From NCBI GenBank assembly GCA_008508345.1, contig QNGE01003009.1, forward strand, positions 32,469-96,468: 64,000 nucleotides of DNA. The letters run 5' to 3'. A program made the translations under genes and the position numbers. The stretch is from Paragonimus westermani (Eukaryota > Platyhelminthes > Trematoda > Plagiorchiida > Troglotrematidae). The notes under the pieces are model-generated. The model saw nothing but the letters and a program-made list of their open reading frames with translations, did not search any database and was not told where the DNA came from. This document shows, one piece after another, positions 1 through 13,400 of the stretch (position 1 is its first letter; every line of letters begins with the position of its first letter).

Positions 1-1178
1 TTTATTTTGGGCCGCTAGGTGAGGCATTTTCGTCTTATGAGTGAACACTACTTTGCCGTTTATTACTGGACCCAGTCACTTCGAATCCAGTAATAAATTT
101 GTCAACGGGCCTCTCTTTTATATTTTCTGAAGTGCACAGGAGGTGCCTACCAAATATATATATGGGTTATCATCGGTACTAACATCTAGTCCAACTTCTG
201 TCCACTGAGGTTCAGATATCCCTTATCACACACGTTGTTTTTATGGTATACACAAAACAAGTGGGAAGGTGATGAAGTAGATAATCAGTAATTAACCCGC
301 TAAGTTAATTTTCGTTTCCTACTGCACCCTGCTACACTTCAGTCTGATGATTTCTCAACGGCCTCGATGCTGGACGTTTACTTTAACCGTTATATCCACC
401 GAATCAAAGTATTGTATTTGTGCGAAGATGACACACCGGAAACTGGCTTGTTTGCCACGTTTTGACTCTTGGCAAATAAACGTACGCTTTTGCTCGTGGA
501 CCGAATGAGAGAGTCGTTCGTCGATTTTTTCGCTTTTTAAACAGTTGCCATCTGGTTCTCTGTAGAGAAATAATGAAATCTAGGTTATCGCTTAGTTTTT
601 TCATTCATTCGTATGAATTGGTTGTTCTCAATTGGCAACAGATAGTTGTCAGTGGTGTCTGTTTTGCAATCGAACTGAGGTTCATACATTTTTCTTTATC
701 TGCGTGTACCGTCGTCATGATGTACCAACTTCCGTGTATTATTTGGCATCCAGTTGAAACCTATGGCCTCACATAAGTCAGAGGAATCTCTCCAAATTGA
801 TGCAACCGATACAACTTACAGTTGAGAACTCATCAAACCGAGATGCATATAAGTCCAGTGAGGGTCACTGGAACATTGCTTTCCTCAACTCTGAAGTACG
901 ATGACAGTAGATAAAAAAATTCTATGTGAAACTGGTGTGAGACATCATTTTTACTGCCCAATATTGTTATTCATGGATTTGTTTACAGGGAACTCTCAAA
1001 CTCATTTGTACTCGTATTCGAGTGCCAAACAGAGATGACCTTGATTCAAAAAATACAGTTCTCATTTCCTGACTTAGTAGGCCGAAAATTGATTGTCTTT
1101 TTTCAATCACATTGCGTTGCGGTAAAAACCGATTTGTAACATCTATCACCTACTTTTTTCATTGTATTCCAAATCAAG
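1..1178. other. Upstream intron or 5' flank, no gene recognised
   Basis: This stretch should be intron, since exon 1 starts in mid-codon. I looked for the HxxEH block (GLAHFLEH-like) in all + frames and did not find it. Short open frames are scattered and show no family resemblance. Confidence 0.6.
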
Positions 1179-1406
1179 TGCTTTTCATGGGTAGCGAAAA
1201 GTACCCTGGTGAGAATGATTTTTCTTCCCACGTGAGCACTTGTGGAGGCATGATGAACGCTTGGACTGCCCAAGAGCGTTCCATGTTCTACTTTCAGGTG
1301 AAAACGGAACACTTCTTAGAATGCCTGGACCGGTTTGCGCAATTTTTTATTGCTCCGCTGATGAGAAACAGCAGTGTGGATCGGGAGCTTGAGGCCGTCA
1401 ACAGCG
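1179..1406 (+). CDS. Nardilysin-like exon 1 in window (after HxxEH)
   Basis: The exon follows a pyrimidine-rich acceptor ending AATCAAG and stops at the donor GTGAGT. It encodes FMGSEKYPGEN, then GGMMNAWTAQERSMFYFQV, DRFAQFFIAPLM and DRELEAVNS. In M16 enzymes this segment directly follows the HxxEH zinc motif, so an upstream exon outside the window should carry that motif. It begins with two bases of a codon and ends with one base (G). That G joins AG of the next exon to make the Glu that is the third zinc ligand in insulysin. This is the clearest block for choosing nardilysin over insulysin. Confidence 0.93.
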
Positions 1407-4400
1407 GTGAGTGTTCTGAATGCTGGTTTTATAGTCCTAGAATGCCAGAAGATATGATAACTTACAAAAAGCCATTTTAACTGCCTAGCCTAGTGATCCA
1501 TAGAAAATAACGCAGTTTAATATATACAGAAGTAAAGTCATGAACGCATACCATCAAAATTTTACTGCCTATTACCTTGGCGGCACCAAACTGCCCTTGT
1601 TAGCATGCAGAATATACCCAAGGACCAGTAGCAGACAGTCTGAGCCAGTCTGCTAGTTGTCCCACCATGACCGAGACAGTAAAAACAACCCTGAACCTTC
1701 TGAAAAGAATTTACGGATTTGTCCATTATGAAGTTTATCCGATTTTACTCGCCTCCATAATTCGCCAACATCTGGAAACAAACATGCAGACCTGTCGTCT
1801 TTCTCAAGAACGATATGGCACTTGTTGAAAGTATTCACAGACGACCCATTGTGAGAATTATGCGGCTCTCCTCCTATCTCAAAACTACTGCACACCTCTG
1901 GTCCTCCACGGGCACATCTCCCACCAGATAAGGATGGGTGTTTAAGAGATCACGCTGAGACTGATTAGTGGGGCAGGAAGGCTATTTTGTGGGTAGAACT
2001 GTCTAACAATTGGCACCTGTTCATATCGGAACGCACTGCCAAACTTTGGGATCATGGCTACATTAGTTGCGATATATAAATGTTACTCAGCCGGTTCGTA
2101 CACGGGAGACAACTGGTACTAAACGTTTCCTCAACGCTGTACTAGCTCATTCTTACAGATCATCAACGCAGCATGTTTAACTAAGTGTTGTTTGAGTGAA
2201 GTTCAATGTCCGTTGCCGGAATATTTGTAGCCAGCAACCGTATCCAATGTGCCTTCTATCGAGTTCGGTTCACATTTACCTCATACCTAATGACGGTCCA
2301 AAGCAACCTTCTACCGATAAGCACAGGAATGCACCTGCAAAGTTGTTTTTCCCTCGTGTAACAACCTACAAATCTACGAAAAAATTGCGGGATTGTAAAG
2401 GAGCTCATTTTGTTCTGTGATCAAGTGTTGGATTCTGTATATATACCTCGGACCATGCTGTGGATCACTTGACTTCTGCCACCATCTTGCATTAGGTGAC
2501 GTTTAGTTGCCATTAAAAAGTATCTGAAGCGGCTTATACTGTTAATGTACCAAGTGTTTTTCTAAAAACTGGAGAGCAATGTTTATCTCAGTTCACACCG
2601 AATAACATTCTGGAGGATAGAAAGTTTTACAAATAACTAATTAATCCAGGAGATTTGGGAAGAATGCGAAAATCATCAGAGTTTAGGGAGGTCTTGATTT
2701 AATAACTATCGCACTTAATAAGCTGCCTCCTGTGTGATGCGTCAATTCTTTATTTACCCAGAACATTATCTGAATTTGATTCATTCAATGGTATCATAAT
2801 GGTGTGAAACAGCCGCAGTGTTGACGACAGCGGCTTTTGTCAGTTAATTATTAGGCTCTTCCGTAAGAAGTCTTTTGTTAACTAAACCGTCTTGCAAATT
2901 CAATAAGTTTTTAAGTTGACCATTTTAAATTGCACGCTAGTCCCGTTATTACTGATGCCTTGCTTTTGTAAGTAAGATTTCATTGCCGCCTTTCAAACTG
3001 GGATCAGTTGATATAGATTTCTATTCCCCCTCGAAAACAGAAATTTAACATGTACGACATCATCACTGTGCCTCGTAAATTTGGAGATTCAAGCATTCGC
3101 TACGGGGTTTCATTTAGATGCCATCCGTTCTTCTGCAAGGCACCCGAATGAAAATAGTTTTTCCTAGTTTTAAAAGAAGCCTCTGTGCTAGACAATATCA
3201 CGCTCAGAGTACATTAAGTACACATATGTCTGGAGTCAGAATTTCTTTTCCCTATGCTAGCTTATCAAGAATCCCCAAAAATTCGTACCAAAAGCAAGTT
3301 AGTCCATTTCGAATTCAGACAAACCCATGCGCAATATCATTGAGAGATAGAAGAACAGAATGGTAAGAAAGAATCCAGAGAACGCAATTTTCTATCCGGT
3401 CACCTTAGATGGATTTGTGATGACGCGCGGCTCAGTCAGTACTTGCTTTTGTGTTGGCAGTTTGCAAGAAGCTCAACTTAAGCCTTGTAGAACTACACAC
3501 TGTTTCATGCTGAGTAGAAACTTGAGTATAACCGCGGAAAAAATTATGAAAATAGGTTTTCCTCTATAAAATAAACCGCGAACAATGTTCATGTATTCAT
3601 CCGTGTTTCGTTAATTGTCAAAACATCCATATGACCGGCAGGTTCTTTGGCTTCGTTGCAGTTGCGATTCAAATAACCGTGTCGTGTAATTGTCGCGATA
3701 TAGTCGGGCTACTTAATGATTGGTAGTAGTCATACTCTGATCAGCTGTACAAAATGTGAAATTTGAAACACTGGGTTCCCTTCAATAACTTCATCAGCGC
3801 AGAAAGAAGACATATGTTGCGATGTGCTAACATTTCGTTTACTCTCATCAGTCGCAAACGTAAAACATGCAAGTTATATATGACAGACAATTAGGGATAG
3901 ACAGGGTATGGACACGCATACAATCACACCACGTATTATGTCATCACCACCACGGCAACCCTNCAGTTTTGCCCAGATAGCATACAAGCGGGGTTTGATC
4001 AGAACTCTATTTCATAGGGTCAGTCGTATTTGCACTCCTGATAAGCTGCAAAATAAACAGGACATGCTGAGGAAAACGTTGCTGGCAAACGGATATCCTG
4101 AAAAGTTCAGAGATATTTACAAGGCGACCAAATGCAAGGGACCAGTGCAAACAGCTCAAAATGAAGATATATTTTTATTTTTGCAATTCAAAGGCGATCA
4201 TCTGGCAAATGACATCAAGCACAAACTGAAGTGTGCCCTAAACCGTACGTATACTGCTGCCCAATTACGCTTGGTTCAAACCACCAAAGGACTCGTTCTA
4301 CACAATCGGGAACGCAGTCGGTCTGGCCATTCTGTCTCCCACGTTGTTTATCAGTTCATTTGCAGTTGCGGTGACGTTCACATTGACAGAACAGACCGAC

Positions 4401-7400
4401 GGCTATCTCAGCGTGTGGCCGAACACGTCCCAAACTAGTTAAAACAACGCATGACACAACAACTGGAAACTGGTGAATCGGTTACTCGAATCCCCGCACC
4501 ATCGATTGCCAGACACCTCATGATAAAAGGTCACCAGGTGGTCCCACTCAACTCTTTCAGAATATTACGTCAGCAGAACCCGAAGCTACTGGCCTTCAGC
4601 GAGGCCATGCTGGTTAGAGCTCACCAGCCGGCGCTATGTGCACAAAAGTGGATGAAGCAACCTATAAGGTTGCCGTGGTGGTGATTACATAACAAGTGGT
4701 GTGATTGTATGCGTGTCCATACCCTGTCTATCTCTAATTGTCTGTCATATATAACTTGCATGTTTTACGTTTGCGACTGATGAGAGTAAACGAAATGTTA
4801 GCACATCGCAACATATGTCTTCTTTCTGCGCTGATGTATAAACTGCGGCGATTACCGTGGGCAGGAAATTGTTGGTTGACATTGCACAATAGTAACTAAT
4901 GTTCCTTATAAAATCTTTGTAGAGTTTGCACTGGCATTTACAAATGATAACAATCGTTTACAACACTTTTTGGCCTCACTTGCGGCGCCTGGTTCCCCGT
5001 ACCGAAAATTTATTTTTGGTAAGTTTCGGATTCATTAAATATTTTCTACCCATATCCTAATCATCCTTACATAGGTTGTCGTCACTTTTGAAATTACGAA
5101 CTCAACCAGCATAAAAAATTGATACTAGCGAGATTATTGCATTTTCAGGTAAATTAAACTAATTTTTGCCAGACTGACTTCTATCAGATGGTGCAGATTC
5201 ATGGTGCATACCCCAATTGTATGTAAAATATCATGTTTAACAACAAATTATTTCGAAACTCGTACTACATGACGTTTGTATGAGTCGAACAGATCCACAT
5301 ATAGACTGGATACTGGCAGTCAAGAGGTAGACTAGTGTGCGCGTTAGTGTAAGTGGTGTCTGCGCATGCTTTGCGACAAGATTTTTGACAGGAAAAAGTA
5401 AAACCATAATATAAGACCAAAACATTCGGGTGGGCTAACTCATCTTTATAGTGTGGTGATTACCAATTCCCGTTAAATTCCGTTTTTAGCGACTGCCAAC
5501 ATATCTGCTGGTAATTACCGTAAGGCAAAATTCCATGAACCGAACTTCATATAATTAGTAATGCAGGAACGCCGTCAACTATTACTGATCAGATGAACAC
5601 GAGTCCTCTCATATCCAGTCGTGACTGGTAACTATTCCTAATCTGAACAATGGAAACCGAATTCAGATTGATAACACTGGCGTTAACATTCAGAATGTAC
5701 AGTCTATAGACAACACCCTGGTAAGTCGAACCGAGGGCGAAACCGGATTTCCAGTACTGATATATGATTAGGTAGCCAGCTAATTTAACGGTTATCCAGA
5801 AATCAGTTTACCTATCAAATTTAGAGTGTACATAGACCAAAATAACTACATCGCTTGTCTCGTCACAAGGGATGCCAGTTTTATCTATGATCTGGTCGGC
5901 GAGGGCCTCGGCACACAGTGTGGTTTTTCACAGATATAATCCAACCTGCTGTCAACTATCTGTTTTGAAGGCGTGGGAACCGATATTGATGCACTGTATG
6001 CTCATGTGTGAGACTTAATGTCGGTGAATGATGAAGAGTTTAAGCATCTTAACCTACGTCTAGGAGCTCACGAGCTGCTGAAGAGAGCAGGTAAAGGCGA
6101 TTGCAGTCAATCGATCTAGGTTTTATCCAAATAATAATCTAATTAATTTTTTGTATCGATCTGTGGTTGATACCGATAGACGCTTAAAATTTTCGTGCCT
6201 ATCCACTTCCCTCTTTTGAATTCAATGTTTAACATTGAGTAGCAGCAAATTTGAAATGACTTTCCACATAATATAGAAACGTAAAACTAATCAAGTCACG
6301 TATTTCGTGTAATCCGGCTTGTGAGGTACAGGTCTGGTTTTGTCATACAGCTTCAGGCTATTTCTAAATTTATTTCGGATGTTTTAATCACATAGTGTAT
6401 GGCGGAACCTGACCAACTGTTAGTATGCTCACTTCAAACGCTTGATAACAGGAATTAAACCGTAAGTGATGCGAAAGATATTCATCATAAGCACGTTCAG
6501 GAGAAGCAAAAATTACATTACGTAAATTTTATTCGAGGAAATCATCGAAAAGTATTAACATGGATATTAGTGATGTTCGAGGTCTTTCATTTTACTCATG
6601 AATAGGACTTCGAAAGTTTAAAAACTGAAAGGTGCAGATTATCCGTAACAGTTTCCCATTATGCAGATTAGTGGTTTACCACAATCAACTAGAGTAACAC
6701 AGTAGTGAGTTCTATCCTCCCTTGATTTTAAAAAGCGCTTTTCATTATCTTGTAAAAACTTATGATATTAGCCAATCTTGAACATCGAATATCAGCTTTA
6801 TTGTGAACCAACCTTTTACCAAACGTTGCATCCCACGCAGGCAACAACAAATCGCTTCGGGATATACCGCTTGAAAAAGACATTGATATCTGTTGGTTAT
6901 TGCGCCAACATTGGAAAACGAACTTTTCTGCTCATCGTATGACACTAGCCATTCAATCCTACAGTAAGTTTGAAAACATTCATTGTTAATAAAGTTTCAG
7001 TCCACTCGGCCGGTAAGCACTTGAATAATAGTTGGTTAAACATCCTATCATTGGACATTCTTGAGAGCTGGACGAGAGACACCTGTGCAGCAAATCTATT
7101 GAGGTTACACTCACTTTTGGACTGCAAACATTGGCAAAATACCGATATAAACTTTCTACAAATCGAAAATTTCAACCGTGGTTATGCAAAATAATCTGAA
7201 AAAAGCGCATGCAAGAGCGTTTATTCAGTTGATATGCTCTTTCAGCTGTTTGCCTGTGATACCGCATTCTCTGTGGTGTCGTCAATTTAATACCAAATAA
7301 CAACATAACAAGAACTGTCTTCTGTGTTTGGTCGAAGGGTTAACTTCAACACAATAACTATGAAACTGACAGTTGAATAGAAATTCTATACAGCATGTGG

Positions 7401-10400
7401 TAGGTAAGGCTTAAGTAATCAGTGCTACAGATAGTGGGTCTGTTGGATGCCTTCACGAAATTATGAGTAGTCATACCGGGTATCAGGTACCGCATACTGC
7501 AAGACGTTTGGCTGATGAATTAGGTAGACGTCGACCTGACTTGATGAATGGCGGTGTGATTATGTCAATACTAGTCAGGACTGATCTCTGGTTGAAAAAT
7601 TCCTGTGAATGTCTTCTTGAAAAAACAATTTTCACATAGCCTCCTCAGTACTACACAGTCGATCAGTGCTTGCTGAAGGTTGGATGTTGCTTATGGCTGA
7701 TACCGTTTCGATTTAGTAATCCTCACCTTCGCAGTCATATGATTTTTCTGCAAACACAACCCGGTAAATGAAAACGAACCTTGAAGCGGTGACCGTGTGA
7801 AACTTAGAAAAACAGCGTTTTCATTACATCTGAGGAGCAACCCTTACTCATTCTAATATGTATATTGGGACGTTTGTTGTAAAAATCAGCACAGTGACTA
7901 ATCAAATGAAGCCAACTGCTTGGTTGCTCCCACCACTTCAGTAGGTAACTCTCAAAAGGTGAAAATCTTACTGGTCTCGTTAGCTATCATCCTGACAAAC
8001 TAAACGACCCGTTCCTGAAATACTGCTATAAAAACAGCATTCCCTGTCCCAACCACAAGTTGATCAAGCCTCAAGGTTTCGGTTCTGAGTTTCACGTTAC
8101 ATTACATCAAGATACAGAGACGTTATTGGATTATTGAAACTTTCCTCACTGCTCATTCCCATTATCCTGATAGTTTTCACTCAAATTATTCAGAGTAGGT
8201 TGTTTTAAAAGTCGTCTCTCAGGATACTTTTACATACTGATTCTCAGTTGAACTGAAAACATGCACTATTGAAGCTGTACTCGTTTCACAATACCTAACA
8301 GCTATGCTTGCTCCAGGTCACACAGGGGGAAGTCGAAATATCAACTTGCTGTTAAACATAATGACGTTTTGTGTCAAACAATTTTCTGTGTAGAATGCAG
8401 TCTCCATAGTCCTCATTAGTTCGGATCCGCTTGAAAAATACGGTCCGATTGTCAGCGGCGCTAAACTATACTCACTGAGTTGAAATAGGCTGGAAAAACA
8501 CGTTTTTATTTGAAAATTCAGCGTCAAGATTGAAGACGTATTGCAAGATTCTTGTACCTCATTCAGTGAACAGTGAATGAGTGCATATTTACTAAATGCG
8601 TTCGGGTTCTGAAACCCGCTAACTCTATACAAAAATACCGTGAAAAAATTTCATTAATTTTGTTTGTGACTTCGTTGGTGATTTCTAGTTGCATCCAAGC
8701 AAAATATCTCCCGCAGCGTTCGAAATAAACGTGCTAAGTCGAAATTTTCAAAACATTTTTAGATCCTCTGGATGAATTGGAATCTACGGTGCGAGAAATA
8801 TTCGAAGCTATCCCGAGAAGGTGGGTCAGTTTATTTTCACTGTACTGTGAGAAAACAAGATATAACACACGGAATGTTCATCAACAGATTCAACCGCTGA
8901 TATTACCACACTCAAATTCTCCCTTTTAACATCGTTGTCATAGCCAAATCGTTTGTGAGCAAAGTTTACTTGTTATTGTCCGTTAAAAAAGGTTCTGCCT
9001 AAAAGAGGCATCTTATAGAAAACATGCTCGAGCACAGTGTCTGCGGCACTAAAATGATTAAGGGAAAATTAATGTAACACCTGTTTTTTAACGGGAACGC
9101 TTCTAGCTAACCGACGTGAGGTGAAAATGTTTACTGGTTGCGTAATGACTGTGACAAACGACTTCAAACTGGTGCGAGTACTCACAGCTATTGAGTACAA
9201 ATTAATGTAGGCGAGGAAACGACTTGATCGGAAATGGGTTTGCCTCCGTTAACAATAGGCAGCGTTGGACAGTCGCGAACGAGAAACAGTGAACGATATT
9301 TTCCACCTTAACTACATCACATTAACGTTAGTTCTCAAATGTCCTGAATTGTGGTTTAGGTTTGATGGAAACCTGTTTTACAGTTTCGATGAATCCGTTC
9401 TTTCAAGTGTTGTTCTTGTAGACTACACTGAAAAATCACCTAGGACCGGTTGTAGGCCGTACGATGATAACTAAACTGTCAGAACCCACTTTAATGTGTA
9501 TCATACTAACAACTTCAGCCACAAATTGGTTAATTAATTCTTAAGGGAACCTCATTTACACTTTAAAACCTAAATATTTAGGAAAAATATGTTTCAGAAG
9601 CTTGTGCAATACATTCCACAAACTATCTTGACCTCAGATTTAATCAATAAAACAGTAACTGGAAGTTCTGAGCTAGGAGCTGTTCGAGTTTTCACAACCG
9701 TTTGGGAGTGCCGAAATATCGAAGATAGGAAATACCAAGGAAAAACAGTACGAATGGCCCTCATTTTCAGATGATTTGCTATTGAAGCGAAATATACATT
9801 ATTCTTTGATAAGTATGGCGGAATCATAAGAACTACTCCATTTTGCTCAACAAAATTTTATCCAGTTGGTTTCTGTGTTAACATGTGCACTGTAAAGTCT
9901 TTGAAACCTATAATAGTAAGTGTCACATTTATGGTCTCTCGTGTTCTATCCAGGACGGTGCCTGCTCCAGAATATTCGCGATTTGCCAACTCTTTTGAAA
10001 CACAAGAATTTAACAAGTTTTACAAGGGTGAGAACACATAAAGCAATTTGTTTTCTGGTCTCATACTATTTTAAAAGTTATTACCTGCGTTCTGAGTCTA
10101 TAGAGCATTAAACTAGGAATTTTGCCCTTAAAAATCTCCTAAATGCTGTCTACCAGCATTACTTTTCTCAGACTGCAGAATGTACGAAATTACCTACGGA
10201 CTAAAACGCCAAAATGTGATTGTATGCTTGACGGACCATAAATAAATGTGGTGGGCAAGCTGTTAAGCGTAGTGAGAGAAAGTACAAGTTTGAATATGAC
10301 ATGAACATTGGGACTTAACGTTTATGTATGCTAGAAGAAAACCACACATGTACATCAGGAAACATTATAAACAGATTTGAAAAGAGCAACTAACGACTTA

Positions 10401-13400
10401 ATTAGACGCCCATGAGGTGTCTAGTGAATAGTCGTGATATCCATGGACTCGGTTTTGTTTTCTGAACGTGCACGGCAGTTCGTATATCAAGTTTCCTGCT
10501 ACCGAAGATATCGTGTCAGTTTATAAGGGCACATTTACGCCAGGATAAGGTTGGTCTGAGCAGATATTGGCTACAATTTAAGCAGTCTGTTTGTATATGG
10601 TCTAGGCTGGACAAAACACAGGTAGCAAGAGGTGATGAGTTTCTCGAAGATTCCACATAGCAAGAATGATTTACTTCAGACGTGGTTAAAGGACATACAA
10701 AAGTGGTTGATCAATTTAATTGTGTTGATAGGCTAGTTGAAAGAACGTCATGATCCCAAAGCCATCCAGAATTTAACCTTCTTTGTGTCGCTGTTAATCC
10801 ATGGGTAGAAGGCTTGTACATTATGTTTCAAGTGACGTCCTTTTCTGATATGGGTGTCTTTTATGCTCGAATATCTATCTGCTAGTTACAGTCGAAATGC
10901 TAATCAGGTTGATCAGGGTATTATCTCAAACTTCCAAAGTTTGAATTCATTCTTATTTAAGGGTATGTCCTAACATAGTGTCGCAGCCTAGTTTACTTCG
11001 GAATAGTGGAAATATCTGGTTGCATGTGAAGCAAAGTCCTGTGGACAAAGATCGGATCGAACGGTGTAATTTAAAGCCATTCTTGGGCAATTTATTTTTT
11101 AAACATTCAATACACACTAAGTACGAGGGATGTCTTGCAATCAAACAGTTCCACAAAAGTGACTTATGGAAAGCAGTTGTGATTTCAAATGACGATCCAG
11201 GCTAGGTCATCCTTCAGGATCAGCACATTACGGTTGTGACGTCCGTAATCTGTTTGTATACTGAACGGGTTTAATAGCCTAAAATGAGTAGATGGTCAGC
11301 AGAACGCCGCAAAAGAACGTCATCAATGAATTAAGTAATGCCAATACGCCATAAACAAGCAGATGTGGGCCATTATTTCTCTGCTGGGGATAATCAGATT
11401 TACACTTGAATTGGAGAGCTTCATAGCACCAGCCGACTATTTGATATATCAGCACTGATTCAGAAGTGACATTTGGGGTTAGTTGATTTCGACCTTGCTT
11501 AACACCGGTCAGTCTCGGCTGAGAAAATTGCACTCGTATTCCTAGTGAGCATTGACCAGGGGGTACGTCACTGTTTAAAGAAGTAAATCTACAGAGTCGG
11601 GAAACAGTACATCACTTTATTTTCGTGGTTCATCAAGAAGATATGGGAAGAGGAACACTAGTAAGATATTTGCCAGTTTTATTACTAATCGCATTGAAGG
11701 CAGCAGCTGCTCCGTAATAAACAGTGTACCGGGCTAGTGCAACAAGGGTCTCCTATATGAGTCTCTCGTATACCATGGAGACCAACTTCAGGGCGTCACT
11801 ATGACGGCAATCAGCAGGGCACACCTGCACTACGAACAAACAGAAACTATAAGGTCAGAAAAGGTGACATGAATTACAACTTTTTCGGGCAAACACCTTG
11901 AAACATGCGCACGTGTACTCTTTGGGTAGTTACAGAGTACTCATCTTTCAAAGGCAATTTATACTTTACACCGTAGCACAATATATTGTGAGGTATGATC
12001 CTTTTTAGGGGATTGGTACGATCTGTACATGATATTAGAGAACGTTACACAATAAATGCTTGTAGAGAGCTATCAGTACATGTTGTAATGAACTACAGAA
12101 AGTCTGGAAAGGTCAGGAAAAATATAACTTGATGGGTAAAATTTTCAGGTATCCACAGGATCAAATATTTACTGCAGTGACTGTACGAACTGTCTGTCCT
12201 TCTGTACTTTGTTTAATTTCAGTATGTTCTATTAAAGAAAGGGATGTGCTCTCGATTGTTTGGTCACTTCCAAGTCTCCTACCGTACTACAAGTAAGTTT
12301 TCGAACCATTACCGCCTGCCTTAACTTCGGTCTGTGGCAAAACACAAACATTTTCCACATTTTATCAATGCAAAAAAGACGTGCTACAATGTGCCAGCAT
12401 TTCGTGTACTTCCAAACACGATACATACAACTTATGTACGACAAATATACAGAGGTGTACAGGACATAGAAACTCACTCAACCATTTCACGTGTTATGTC
12501 ACCAGCATCATAGCAACCCGAGAAGTTGCTGTGACCATTTTTGGGCACAGCACAGGAACAACGCAACCTCTCTAAAGATCAGTGACTGCAGGTTCGGATT
12601 GTTCAGTGGTATTTTTGATGATCTGAGCGAGTCGAATTGGTGACCTGTTATCATCAGGTGTCCAGCAAACAATGAAACTGGGTTCCAAGTAAAGGATTTA
12701 TAGGTTCGGGGTTGCTGCGTCGTCAGTTGTTCTAACCAGCATCATAGCAACCCGAGGAGTTGCTGTGACCATTTTTGGGCACAGCACAGGAACAACGCAA
12801 CCTCTCTAAAGATCAGTGACTGCAGGTTCGGATTGTTCAGTGGTATTTTTGATGATCTAAGCGAGTCGAATTGGTGACCTGTTATCATCAGGTGTCCAGC
12901 AAACAATGAAGCTGGGTTCCAAGTAAAGGATTTATAGGTTCGGGGTTGCTGCGTCGTCAGTTGTTCTAACCAGTTCGGGACGTGCTCTGCTACCCGTTGA
13001 GATACTTATCTTTCCGCTGTGCTTACGTAAACCTACCTCTAACTGCAAGTGGCAGACAGCTTGACAAACAGAATGGTTAGGCAAACTGCTTCTACGATTG
13101 TGTAGAACCGGTTGTTTGCTGGTTTGATCAAACGTAACTGGGCAGCTGCATGCGAACGAGATCGAGTAGACTTCGGTTTGCGCCTGATATCACTTGCCAG
13201 ATCCCCAATGGTCTATGTATATAAAGACATATCTTTCCCTCGAGTTGTCTGGACCGGTTCATTGTACTCTTTTATCATGCTCTATATGTCTTCGAATGTT
13301 TCAGGATATCCATTTGTCGTCAACGTTTTGCTCAGCATCTCTTGTTCTATCTGCAGCTTACCAGGTGTGTAAATTAGTCAGGGCCCCATGGAATTAGGCT

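Larger units (their letters stand above)
3792..4836 (+). mobile_element. Penelope-like element fragment bounded by 169-bp inverted repeats
   Basis: Bases 3792-3960 and 4668-4836 are inverted copies of the same 169-base sequence, equal in length and with only a few mismatches. Between them lies the 3' part of a Penelope-like retroelement ORF. Penelope-like elements are known to carry terminal repeats (pLTRs) in direct or inverted orientation. Here the arms face each other, so the unit could form a long hairpin. Related, more decayed copies of the arm occur near 27.9 kb and 38.2 kb. The unit lies in intron 1, 86 bases before exon 2. Confidence 0.8.
5019..7944. other. Intron 2
   Basis: Mostly featureless AT-rich sequence. 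It contains the SAM-like ghost exon (5949-6090) and the orphan ORF (7415-7639) listed separately. Confidence 0.6.

Noticed and set aside
988..1068. Possible upstream exon (RIRVPNRDDLDSKN) before exon 1
   Set aside because: It lacks the HxxEH block that must directly precede exon 1 and ends in a stop without a suitable donor.
3118..3569. Two adjacent + open frames of 82 and 69 codons
   Set aside because: No motif, no splice context and no repeat copy in the window.
8318..8632. 104-codon open frame on the minus strand
   Set aside because: It lies in intron 3, lacks any recognisable motif, and such lengths occur by chance in a 64-kb window.
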